The notes under the pieces were generated by a model. That model had not been told where the DNA came from. It was given only the letters and a program-made list of their open reading frames with translations, and searched no databases. Shown piece by piece: positions 45,898 to 54,006 of a stretch of DNA of 64,000 nt. A program made the translations under genes and the position numbers. The stretch spans positions 124,001-188,000 of the forward strand of contig NZ_VTZS01000004.1 of the NCBI RefSeq assembly GCF_008367235.1, written 5' to 3'. Every line of letters begins with the position of its first letter. The first letter of the stretch is position 1. The stretch is from Pareuzebyella sediminis (GTDB lineage: Bacteria; Bacteroidota; Bacteroidia; Flavobacteriales; Flavobacteriaceae).

Positions 45898-45906
45898 TGT
45901 TAGTGA

Positions 45907-48303
45907 CTATTTTAGATTCTTTCCCAATAGGTTGGTCGCGATGGTAGTGAAAGCTACCACACTTATCGAGCTCAAAGGCATTAAGATAGCAGCTATCACT
46001 GGCTGCAATTGGCCCGTTATAGCAAAATAGAGTCCAACCAAATTATAGGCCAATGATAGCGCAAAGCTGAACTTTATGATGTTCATTGCTTTTTTTGAAG
46101 CTAAAATATAGTGATAAAGCTGATCGAATTTTGAGGCATCAAGAATACCGTCGCAGGCAGGTGAAAAAACATTAACGTTTTCCGATATGGCAATACCCAC
46201 TTCGGCTTGAGCCAATGCGCCTGCATCGTTTAAACCATCGCCGACCATCATTACCTTTCTACCTTGGTCTTGCAACGCTTTGACGAATTCAAGCTTGTCG
46301 CGTGGCTTTTGGTCAAAATATAGGGGGGTTAGTTTTGGCAGCAATTGTGCTAAACGCTCTTTTTCGCCTTCATTGTCCCCTGATACTACGGCGAGGTCCA
46401 TGGTCTTGGACATTTCATCAAACACCTTTGATACGCCCGGTCGATACCTACTGTGAAAAATATACTTTCCCTTGTAGTCGTCATTGCTACTAATATGTAC
46501 AGAAGTATTGAGCCCTTCCGATACTTGATGGTCGCCTACAAATTCTGCGGACCCTACTTTAATCTGGCTTCCGTTCTTGCTACCTTTAAGCCCTTGCCCG
46601 GTGTGCTCTTCATAATCATCCAAAGTATAGATGTTCTGCTCCGCCAACACGTTATAAAGGGTTCTGCTCAAGGGATGGTTCGAAGACCTCAATGTATTTT
46701 TAAGCAATGAGGTTTCTTCGTCGGTCAAGGGCATACCTTCGTATGTGGCGGTATGTTTGGTAGGGGTCGTTAGGGTTCCTGTTTTGTCGAAAATGGCCGT
46801 GTTTAGCTGTGCTAATTGTTCAATGGTCTGGGAGTCTTTTAGATAGAATTTTTTTCGCCCGAAAATACGGAGCATATTACCTAGGGTAAATGGTGAGGCC
46901 AGTGCAATGGCACAGGGGCAGGCAATGATGAGTACTGCGGTGAAAACATTAAGCGCCATGGTAGGTTCATAGTACAGCCAAAAGGAAGCTGCCACAAAGG
47001 CAATAGACAAAACTACCAGTGTAAACCGCTTGCCTATACTGTCGGTAAGAGTCTGAAACCTACTGGCCTTATCTTGTTGAAAAATGGAATTGCTCCACAG
47101 CTGGGTAAGGTAGCTTTGTGACACCGATTTAAGCGCCTCGATCTCTATGGAACCCCGTAGCTGTTTTCCTCCCGCGAATACCTTATCGCCGAACCCCTTT
47201 TTTATGGGTTCAGATTCGCCGGTAACAAAACTGTAATCGATTTGGGCGTCTCCTTCGACCAGTATGCCATCTACGGGTATTAGCTCTTCGTTGCGGATCA
47301 ACAATCGGTCTCCCTGTTTAATCTCGTTGACCTGAACACTTTCTTCTTTTCCATCCGCTAGTATGCGGGTGATGGCAATGGGAAAATACGATTTGTAATC
47401 CCGTTCGAAAGAGAGGAATGAATAGGTTTTTTGTTGAAAGAAGCGGCCCAACAATAAAAAGAATACCAAACCGGTAAGCGAGTCGAAAAAGCCGTTGCCC
47501 CAATCGAACAAGATTTCCAGAGTGCTTCTCAAAAAAAGCACCAAGATGCCCAAAGCTATCGGCAAATCGATATTCAACATCTTGCTTCTGATTCCTTTAA
47601 AGGCCGATACAAAATAATCGCTTCCGGCATAAAAGACCACCGGCAATGAAAAGGCGAACATCAACCAACGGAAAACACTCTCGTATTTGTTCAGCCAGAA
47701 TTCGCCGCCATCTGCAGCGCTACTCGAAAGATCGAAATAATCTGGAAAGGAGAGAAACATGACATTGCCAAATGCGAAGCCCGCAACGCCGAGTTTATAG
47801 ATTAGACTTCGGTCAACGCCCTTTTTTTTGTTTTCAATATCGTCCAAGCTTATATAGGGTTCGTAACCGATCCGAACGAGTAAAATGACCAGTTCCTTCA
47901 ACGAAATTTTAGATACGTCGTAGTTTACCCTCAGTGTTTTCTTAGGAAAATCTACTACAGAGCTCGAAATAAATGGATTGAGTTTGTTCAGGTTCTCAAG
48001 GGCCCAAATGCATGAGCTACAATGAATGTGTGGAATATAAAGGGTGATGATCTGAAGATGGCCATCATTAAATTCGGTCAGTTTTTCAACAATCGAAGGG
48101 GTGTCCAAAAAATCATACTTGCCCTCTACAAGTTTAGGGGTGGCCCCTGCAGCTGATTGAAGGTCGTAGTAGTATGATAGATCATTGCTCTCAAAGATTT
48201 CATAGACGGTCTTACATCCGTTACAACAGAAATCCCTTTCATCGAACCGCACGTGTTCACGTGCGCAATCATCTCCACAATGAAAGCATTTTTGGTTACC
48301 CAT
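45907..48303 (-). CDS. ccoI: Copper-transporting P1B-type ATPase CcoI/FixI
   Basis: 798 residues. The N-terminal Cys-rich domain has CFHC (6-9), C26C27 and C30. An HMA domain carries HIHCSSC (92-98). Membrane helices follow, including the CPC metal site (462-464, 'IACPCAIALASPF'), the phosphorylation motif DKTGT (506-510), HP (SSNHP, near 544) and a hinge GDGLND. It exports Cu+ into the periplasm for cbb3 maturation. Divergent from the fnr-like gene, with a shared FNR-like palindrome between them. Confidence 0.93.
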   Translation of the reverse strand: MGNQKCFHCGDDCAREHVRFDERDFCCNGCKTVYEIFESNDLSYYYDLQSAAGATPKLVEGKYDFLDTPSIVEKLTEFNDGHLQIITLYIPHIHCSSCIWALENLNKLNPFISSSVVDFPKKTLRVNYDVSKISLKELVILLVRIGYEPYISLDDIENKKKGVDRSLIYKLGVAGFAFGNVMFLSFPDYFDLSSSAADGGEFWLNKYESVFRWLMFAFSLPVVFYAGSDYFVSAFKGIRSKMLNIDLPIALGILVLFLRSTLEILFDWGNGFFDSLTGLVFFLLLGRFFQQKTYSFLSFERDYKSYFPIAITRILADGKEESVQVNEIKQGDRLLIRNEELIPVDGILVEGDAQIDYSFVTGESEPIKKGFGDKVFAGGKQLRGSIEIEALKSVSQSYLTQLWSNSIFQQDKASRFQTLTDSIGKRFTLVVLSIAFVAASFWLYYEPTMALNVFTAVLIIACPCAIALASPFTLGNMLRIFGRKKFYLKDSQTIEQLAQLNTAIFDKTGTLTTPTKHTATYEGMPLTDEETSLLKNTLRSSNHPLSRTLYNVLAEQNIYTLDDYEEHTGQGLKGSKNGSQIKVGSAEFVGDHQVSEGLNTSVHISSNDDYKGKYIFHSRYRPGVSKVFDEMSKTMDLAVVSGDNEGEKERLAQLLPKLTPLYFDQKPRDKLEFVKALQDQGRKVMMVGDGLNDAGALAQAEVGIAISENVNVFSPACDGILDASKFDQLYHYILASKKAMNIIKFSFALSLAYNLVGLYFAITGQLQPVIAAILMPLSSISVVAFTTIATNLLGKNLK

Positions 48304-48328
48304 ATTTCTGATTTGCTAATACCTAGCA

Positions 48329-48402
48329 CAAAATTGGGAAGTTCATGGCGCCCAGAATATGATAATTATCAGGTTTTGCTTAACTTGTAGGTATTACTTT
48401 TG
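48329..48402. promoter_or_regulatory. Shared FNR-like site with divergent promoters (ccoI and fnr)
   Basis: Perfect 12-base palindrome TGATAATTATCA at 48360-48371. To the right TACTTTTG (48395-48402) is a perfect -7 element for the Crp/Fnr gene. To the left, on the minus strand, CAATTTTG (48336-48329) is a one-mismatch -7 element for ccoI. The distance from palindrome centre to the last base of each -7 is 36.5. The regulator would therefore control itself and the copper ATPase from one site. Confidence 0.75.
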
Positions 48403-48428
48403 TTAAGTCAGGTATAATTATTTTAGTA

Positions 48429-49118
48429 ATGGAAAGCAGGTGTGAAAATTGTATAATTCGTCAATTCAATTCCTTGCGGGCTATGAGCAAAGAAGAGCTC
48501 AAGAAAGTCTCGGATTCCAAGGTCACAAAAAAGGTTAAAAAAGGCCAGCCCCTCTTTGAAGAGGGCGAAAAGCTCGATGGTGTTTTTTGTGTAAGGAACG
48601 GTGTTTCGAAACTCTCAAAACTGAGTGCTAACGGCAAGGATCAAATTGTCAAATTTGCCAGCAAAGGCGAGGTTATAGGACAGCGTTCGGTTATCGCCGA
48701 AGAATCAGTAAACCTTAGTGCAAGGGCCGTAAGCGATATGGAGGTCTGTTTCATTCCGAAAGAAAGTATTGTGAACCCGTTGCATACCAATCCTGATTTT
48801 ACCTTGGAAGTATTGCGCCATATGGCTCATGATCTCAAGGAAGCAGATGATGTTATCGTGAACATGAGCCAAAAAACGGTAAAACAGCGTATGGCGGAAG
48901 CTTTTCTCTACCTAAAAAATAATTTTGGTGAAGACCAAGATGGCTTTTTGATATTGACCCTTTCCCGAGAGGATATCGCTAATGTTATTGGTACGGCGAC
49001 CGAGTCGTGCATCCGTATCATTTCTGAGTTTAAGAAAAAAGGGTACCTGAAAACATCTGGAAAAAAAATAGGGATTACCGACGAGCGCAAACTTCAAGAT
49101 TTGGCCGAGGGGTTTTAA
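48429..49118 (+). CDS. Crp/Fnr-family transcriptional regulator, FNR-like
   Basis: 229 residues: an N-terminal CxxC (C5, C8), a cyclic-nucleotide-binding-type beta-roll (about 25-120), a dimerisation helix (130-160) and a winged helix-turn-helix (170-225). In the recognition helix 'LSREDIANVIGTATESCIRIISEFKKKG' Glu192 and Arg196 match the FNR/CRP base-contacting residues. C107 in 'MEVCFIP' aligns with FNR Cys122, but the fourth FNR ligand after the CxxC is absent; C54 and C194 are the other Cys residues. Probably an oxygen or redox sensor for the cbb3 locus and the other palindrome-bearing promoters. It is convergent with the porins. Confidence 0.85.
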   Translation: MESRCENCIIRQFNSLRAMSKEELKKVSDSKVTKKVKKGQPLFEEGEKLDGVFCVRNGVSKLSKLSANGKDQIVKFASKGEVIGQRSVIAEESVNLSARAVSDMEVCFIPKESIVNPLHTNPDFTLEVLRHMAHDLKEADDVIVNMSQKTVKQRMAEAFLYLKNNFGEDQDGFLILTLSREDIANVIGTATESCIRIISEFKKKGYLKTSGKKIGITDERKLQDLAEGF

Positions 49119-49138
49119 ATTTCCTTCCATTAATTCAT

Positions 49139-50473
49139 CTAGTTCAGTTGAAATTGATATTGTAGTACGAACATCCATTTTCGGCTATTCAGTCTTGGTC
49201 GTTTCTCTGAATTAGCTAAAATGGGCCTGTTTTGGGCATTGAATGTAAATTTGGATGCATGCCCCTGTAGATACCAATTCAACCCTAGGTCGAAGTGGAA
49301 AATAGGGGATGCCAGCGCTTCAAAATTCGAATATTGACCGGAAATATAGGGTTGTAATTGATTGATTGCCTTGTATCTCTGGGAGATGCCAAAAAGATAT
49401 CCCAGCTGTCCGGCAAGGGCTTTACCTGTTCCGGAAACCGGAAAGGCATTTCCCGTTCCATTAAAGGATGCCTCTTCAGGTTGTATGCCGTTAGCGGGGT
49501 TATTGGCCCCGATCAGTCTGATATAATTTGGGCCAAAATCAAAATTATAAAACCCTAGGTATACCGTAACGGCTTTTGTAGGCAAGCTTCGAAGGGGCAG
49601 GTCTAAAAATAAATCCCCTGAAAAAAGTTTCATGTGGTGAAAGGTTTCCCGGCCGTCGATTAGAGACCAAAGGGCATTGGGGCGATACGTAAATCCAGTG
49701 CCTATAGTTAGTATTTTCTTTGTTCCTAAATATGTGCCTCGATGAAAGGGGGCTTGGTTGCTTTCACTATCCCAGAATTCATACTTTACATATCCCGAGT
49801 ACTCAAGGTGCGGTCGCCGGTCGGTGAATTTAGCGGTTCCCTCTACGGGATTGGGCTCGAACAAGGTACTGTTACTCACCGATAGTGGCTTGGCCGCTAT
49901 GAAGCGGTAATCGAAGGCTCCGAGTTTTCCTTTTATATAAAGTCCAAGCTTCCGGATGAGGTCGTCGGTATTGCCTAAGGTGGGAAGGGCAATAAAACTG
50001 AGGTCGTTCATCATAAAATTTGATGAGCTTGGTGAGGTATAGCGGGATAGTCCGTTCCATGCCGATTTACCACCCCCCAGAGTGAGAAATTCAGATATTT
50101 GGTATTGTATATGCGCATCGAGCAGGTCTATGGAGGTACCTCTAGGCGATAGGTAGTTTAGGTTATTGATACCCAGTCTAAAAGTGGCCGAGACTCCTTT
50201 CCAAGGTATGGCCGAAACTGTCGCCCTGAATTTTCGGATGGAAAGATCAACGGTGTTGTTTTCCTGAATACCATTGACCGTGCTTCCCGGATTGTTTTGG
50301 TTGATACGGGTCCATAATTGAAGGTACGTGCTAAATTGGATATATGTTGTTTTCTCTTCATTCATATAATAGCGTAAGGGCTTGTTATCAAATGGGTGTT
50401 GAGCAAATAGCACATGTGTCGCCAAGATCATTTGAAATCCCAAAAAAACTAGGTACTTGTGTATAACGCTCAT
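49139..50473 (-). CDS. Porin-like outer-membrane beta-barrel, second of a tandem pair
   Basis: The start is ATG 50473 (MSVIHKYLVFLGFQMILATHVLFAQ, a signal peptide); the frame from 50509 lies in the upstream gene. The ATG overlaps the TGA of that gene by four bases (ATGA). The mature part is beta-barrel-like, with 'DLSIRKFRATVSAI' and 'NLNYLSPRGTSIDLLDAHIQY' shared almost residue for residue with the first copy, and resembles phosphate-selective-porin-O/P-like proteins. 444 residues. The final residues (QFQLN) are not the usual aromatic end, so the barrel call is moderately secure. Confidence 0.7.
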   Translation of the reverse strand: MSVIHKYLVFLGFQMILATHVLFAQHPFDNKPLRYYMNEEKTTYIQFSTYLQLWTRINQNNPGSTVNGIQENNTVDLSIRKFRATVSAIPWKGVSATFRLGINNLNYLSPRGTSIDLLDAHIQYQISEFLTLGGGKSAWNGLSRYTSPSSSNFMMNDLSFIALPTLGNTDDLIRKLGLYIKGKLGAFDYRFIAAKPLSVSNSTLFEPNPVEGTAKFTDRRPHLEYSGYVKYEFWDSESNQAPFHRGTYLGTKKILTIGTGFTYRPNALWSLIDGRETFHHMKLFSGDLFLDLPLRSLPTKAVTVYLGFYNFDFGPNYIRLIGANNPANGIQPEEASFNGTGNAFPVSGTGKALAGQLGYLFGISQRYKAINQLQPYISGQYSNFEALASPIFHFDLGLNWYLQGHASKFTFNAQNRPILANSEKRPRLNSRKWMFVLQYQFQLN

Positions 50474-51798
50474 TGCAGTCGAATAATATATTGTGCGATT
50501 ACACACCATTTGCGGTCCGCGTAGCGTATATCTTCGTTATCTCTTGTAAAAATGGGTCGACTTTGAAAATTGACCGAGAACTTCGATAGATGACCTTTAA
50601 GCAACCAGTTTAAGCCAAGGTCATAGCAAAGTACAGGGTCTTTAAGTCGTTCAAAATCGGAATATTGAACCGAAACATAAGGTTGTAGTTGGCCGTAGTT
50701 TTTCGTGGCGCCCATATGTGGGAATGCATAACCCAATTGTATAAAGTAGGAGTCTCCCGTGCCTATAACAGGATACGCATTACCTGGACCATTGAACGAT
50801 GCCGATGGTTCATCGATATCGATAATGGGATTGTTGATTCCTGTATTTCTTAAGTAGTTGGGGCCGAAACCATAATTGAAGTATCCGGCATAGGCCGTGA
50901 AAACAGTATTGTTTCGACGGTTGATAGGCCGGTCTAAAAATACGTCTATGGCCCAGAGATTCATATCGTGTAATCTTTGGGCTCCATCCTCCATGGAGGC
51001 GAGTGCCTGACCATGATATTCATGACCTATCCCGATATTCAATACTTTTCGCTTACCGAGATATGAGCCGTTTGAAAAGGGTATGTCGTTCGGTTCGGCA
51101 TCCCAAAACTCCCATTTCACATAGGCCGAGTACACTAATGTGTTGCTTTTATCCTGAAATTTGGAGATGCCTTCTATCAATTCTCCGTCAAAGCCGTTTC
51201 TTTTGCTCGGCAAAAACGGTTTGGAGGCGACGATACGATAATCCAGCTTTCCTAACTTCCCTTTGGCATAAATGCTCAATTTGCGAATAAGGTCGTCAGT
51301 TTCATCGGCCGTGGGTAGTGCCAAGGACAAAAGATCATAACCGAGCAACTTCGACGTATTGGGGGCAGAAAACCTCGAAAGACCTGTCCAGGCGGTCTTT
51401 CCTGCTCCTATACTAATGACTTCTGAGAAATAATATTCGGCATAGGCGTCAAGAAGGTCGAGTGAGGTTCCCCTGGGCGAGAGATAGTTGAGGTTGTTTA
51501 TGCCCAATTGTACGTAGACCCTAAGAGCGTCGGATAATTGAGCCTGAAAACCAAGCCTAAAACGCCTTAAAGAGAGGTCAAGAGTATGTTCCTGTGGTTC
51601 CTCTGATAGCAGACTTCCGGGGTTATTTTCATTGATTCTGGCCCAAAGTTGGGCATAGGTATGAAAAGCTATCCAATGGGAAGCATCTTGATTTAAACCA
51701 AAGCGAAGCCGGTCATCAGATGGTTTTAGGGATAAATTCCCTTGTCCTAAGGTACAGATCGTCCATAAGACGAGAAGTGTCGATGATAGCATTTTCAT
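50470..51798 (-). CDS. Porin-like outer-membrane beta-barrel, first of a tandem pair
   Basis: 442 residues with a signal peptide (about 1-19, ending TLGQ). Long alternating beta strands include 'DLSLRRFRLGFQAQLSDALRVYVQLGINNLNYLSPRGTSLDLLDAYAEYYF' and the C-terminal 'YADRKWCVIAQYIIRLQ'. It is about half identical, by eye, to the second copy. It probably forms a solute channel in the outer membrane; the solute is not known. An FNR-like site lies upstream, so the channel seems tied to low oxygen. Confidence 0.72.
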   Translation of the reverse strand: MKMLSSTLLVLWTICTLGQGNLSLKPSDDRLRFGLNQDASHWIAFHTYAQLWARINENNPGSLLSEEPQEHTLDLSLRRFRLGFQAQLSDALRVYVQLGINNLNYLSPRGTSLDLLDAYAEYYFSEVISIGAGKTAWTGLSRFSAPNTSKLLGYDLLSLALPTADETDDLIRKLSIYAKGKLGKLDYRIVASKPFLPSKRNGFDGELIEGISKFQDKSNTLVYSAYVKWEFWDAEPNDIPFSNGSYLGKRKVLNIGIGHEYHGQALASMEDGAQRLHDMNLWAIDVFLDRPINRRNNTVFTAYAGYFNYGFGPNYLRNTGINNPIIDIDEPSASFNGPGNAYPVIGTGDSYFIQLGYAFPHMGATKNYGQLQPYVSVQYSDFERLKDPVLCYDLGLNWLLKGHLSKFSVNFQSRPIFTRDNEDIRYADRKWCVIAQYIIRLQ

Positions 51799-51868
51799 GA
51801 ATATTGTCCTTTGAGTTTGGCTATGGTGGCACCGGTTCGCTTACACAGGATTATCTATTTTACACCGG

Positions 51869-51942
51869 CAATAGTAATACTGGAAAGTTTTTAAAAACAT
51901 GATTCTTGTCATCATTCTACCCAATACATGAAGTTATATTTG
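51869..51942. promoter_or_regulatory. Shared FNR-like site with divergent promoters (porins and DASS permease)
   Basis: TGATTCTTGTCA at 51900-51911 (one base off). Right side: TATATTTG (51935-51942), a perfect -7 element on the plus strand. Left side: TACTATTG on the minus strand (51876-51869), one mismatch. Both lie at the 36.5-base distance. The left transcript leads into the porin pair about 65 bases later; the right one starts near 51947, leaving about 139 bases before the permease ATG. Confidence 0.6.
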
Positions 51943-52005
51943 CATCGTCAAGGTAATATTCTGGGTAAAATGTGAGAAGTTGCCCGGGCCAGCGTATTTA
52001 TCGCG

Positions 52006-52089
52006 ATGCTCGGGGATACGAAGTCTTTCTATTGCATTACTCAACTCTTTTTGAACCGGATTTATCCACATTATAGGCTTGTACTATGA
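52006..52089 (+). other. Candidate 27-codon leader frame overlapping the permease start
   Basis: ATG at 52006 opens 27 codons and ends at TGA 52087-52089, which overlaps the permease start ATG (52086) by three bases (ATGA arrangement). The product would be MLGDTKSFYC... with a rather aromatic second half. It may couple translation, or be chance. Confidence 0.3.
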
Positions 52090-53924
52090 TTGTATTACTG
52101 ATTGTATTGGCGATTACCATTTTACTCTTTGTATGGGGAAAATTTCCTCCTGATGTGGTCGCCCTCATGTCGATGTTGGCGTTATACCTTTTAGGCATAT
52201 TGGACATCACGGACACATTAAGCGGATTTAGCAACCCTACCGTATTAATGATCGCCGCCCTATTTATTATCGGGGAAGGTCTTTCTAGAACCGGTTGGAC
52301 GGCTTTAGCCGGACAAAAATTTGTGTCGTGGGCGGGTAAGAGCACACGTAAACTTCTGGTCATTGTGACTTTCGGATCAGGAGTGCTTTCCGGCTTTGTG
52401 AGTAATACGGGCACTGTGGCCGCTCTGTTGCCAGTAACGGTTTCAGCAGCCTGGAAAGCGGGTACGCTACCCTCTAAACTATTAATGCCGACAGCTTTCG
52501 GCTCGAATACCGGGGGACTGTTGACGTTGACAGGAACTCCACCGAATATCATTGTAAGCAATACGCTATCTGAAAATGGTATGGTAGGTTTTTCATTTTT
52601 TGAATTTGGTTTGATTGGCCTCCCTTTGCTACTACTTGCTATTCTTTATTTTAGATACTTGGGTTACCGATTGTTACCGGACCGTAAAACCGAAAATAGG
52701 CCGGTCAATATTGATTCCGAAGTGCATAAGTGGATAGCCCATTATAGTATTGGTGAAAATATGTACCGCTTGCGTATTCGATCGATGTCACCGTTGATCG
52801 GTAGCCAGATCGGGGATTGGGATTTTGAAAAGAATTATAACGTTTCCATAATGCGTCTTAGACGTCGTCACCCTAGCCTTTTGAAAGGTACTGCTCCGTT
52901 CGTCGAACTGCCCGAACCCGATACCGAAATGCGCTATCATGACATTATCACGGTAAAGGGAAGTACGGCCGACATCGATAGGTTTATCCTAGAGTTCAAA
53001 CTTGGAGTAATTCCTAATGAGTTTAAGCCATCCGAGTTAAAGGAGGAATTGATCAACCAAGAAATAGGAATGGTAGAAATGATTGTTACCCCGACCTCTT
53101 TCTTCGTAGGAAAAACCATTCCACTAGGTAAATATTTGAAAAAGTCGGGGGTTCAATTATTGGGTGCCTCACGTGATGGAAAGCCACTTTCAGATAAAAA
53201 TATTACGATAAAGGCGGGCGATGCCTTTGTGGTGCGGGGGTCCTGGAAAAACATCGATACCTTAAAAACCGTGTACGAAAATCTGGTAATTTCCGGAAGT
53301 CCGGAGGCCATGGCAAAAGATGTAGATCAATTGACCTTACGATCATATATAGCATTGGGAACGTTGGTTTTGTTAATTGCCCTTTTGGTTTTCAACTTGT
53401 TGCCCGGTGCCATTGCCGCCCTGATATGTGCCGGAATCATGATGCTTACCGGATGCGTGCCTATTGCAAAGGCTTACAAAGGCATTAGCTGGACGAGTGT
53501 TGTGATGATAGCGGCCATGATTCCCATGGGCATCGCGTTGGAAAAAACGGGAACGGCTACCTTGATTTCCAATGGCCTTGTACGTTATCTCGGGGAAATT
53601 CATCCGTTATTACTTCTAGGGGGTATTTTTATTACCACAACCGTATTTAGCCAGACGATCAACAATTCGGCAACGGCCGTCTTGATGTCCCCAATTGCAT
53701 ATTTGGCGGCGGTTTCTATGGGTGTTTCCCCGGAACCTTTCCTCATAGTTGTGGCGATTAGTGCCTCTACCGCATTCCTGACTCCTGTTGGAACGACAAC
53801 GAATGCCATGGTGATGGGGGCTGGTGGCTATCAATTTATGGATTATGTAAGGGTGGGTGGTCCGCTATTGCTGTTGTTTTTTGCCTTGAGTATGCTGGTG
53901 GTGCCCCTAGTATGGCCCTTTTAG
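52086..53924 (+). CDS. DASS/SLC13-type permease with two TrkA-C domains
   Basis: 612 residues. Two membrane halves of 5-6 helices each lie at about 1-190 and 400-612. The middle part (about 215-390) carries two RCK_C (TrkA-C) domains with 'RIRSMSPLIGSQIGDWDFEKNYNVSIMRLRRRH'. Helix-hairpin SNT-type motifs, 'FVSNTGTVAALLPV' and 'TINNSATAVLMSPIAYLAA', are typical of divalent-anion:sodium symporters. It imports dicarboxylate, sulfate or a similar anion, or acts as a cation/H+ exchanger; the substrate is not set by sequence. It has its own FNR-like promoter candidate. Confidence 0.88.
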   Translation: MIVLLIVLAITILLFVWGKFPPDVVALMSMLALYLLGILDITDTLSGFSNPTVLMIAALFIIGEGLSRTGWTALAGQKFVSWAGKSTRKLLVIVTFGSGVLSGFVSNTGTVAALLPVTVSAAWKAGTLPSKLLMPTAFGSNTGGLLTLTGTPPNIIVSNTLSENGMVGFSFFEFGLIGLPLLLLAILYFRYLGYRLLPDRKTENRPVNIDSEVHKWIAHYSIGENMYRLRIRSMSPLIGSQIGDWDFEKNYNVSIMRLRRRHPSLLKGTAPFVELPEPDTEMRYHDIITVKGSTADIDRFILEFKLGVIPNEFKPSELKEELINQEIGMVEMIVTPTSFFVGKTIPLGKYLKKSGVQLLGASRDGKPLSDKNITIKAGDAFVVRGSWKNIDTLKTVYENLVISGSPEAMAKDVDQLTLRSYIALGTLVLLIALLVFNLLPGAIAALICAGIMMLTGCVPIAKAYKGISWTSVVMIAAMIPMGIALEKTGTATLISNGLVRYLGEIHPLLLLGGIFITTTVFSQTINNSATAVLMSPIAYLAAVSMGVSPEPFLIVVAISASTAFLTPVGTTTNAMVMGAGGYQFMDYVRVGGPLLLLFFALSMLVVPLVWPF

Positions 53925-54006
53925 AAAGTAAAAAATTAAAGAAAACCTGAAGTTGAATTAACATTTATAAAAGTAAAGGAGATTAAGTTGTTTAAATTTT
54001 TAGATT

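Noticed and set aside
53925-54006. FNR-like promoter directly before the glgP-like gene
   Set aside because: A weak -7 (TAAATTTT) exists but the position where the palindrome should be reads TTAACATTTATA, which is not a match.
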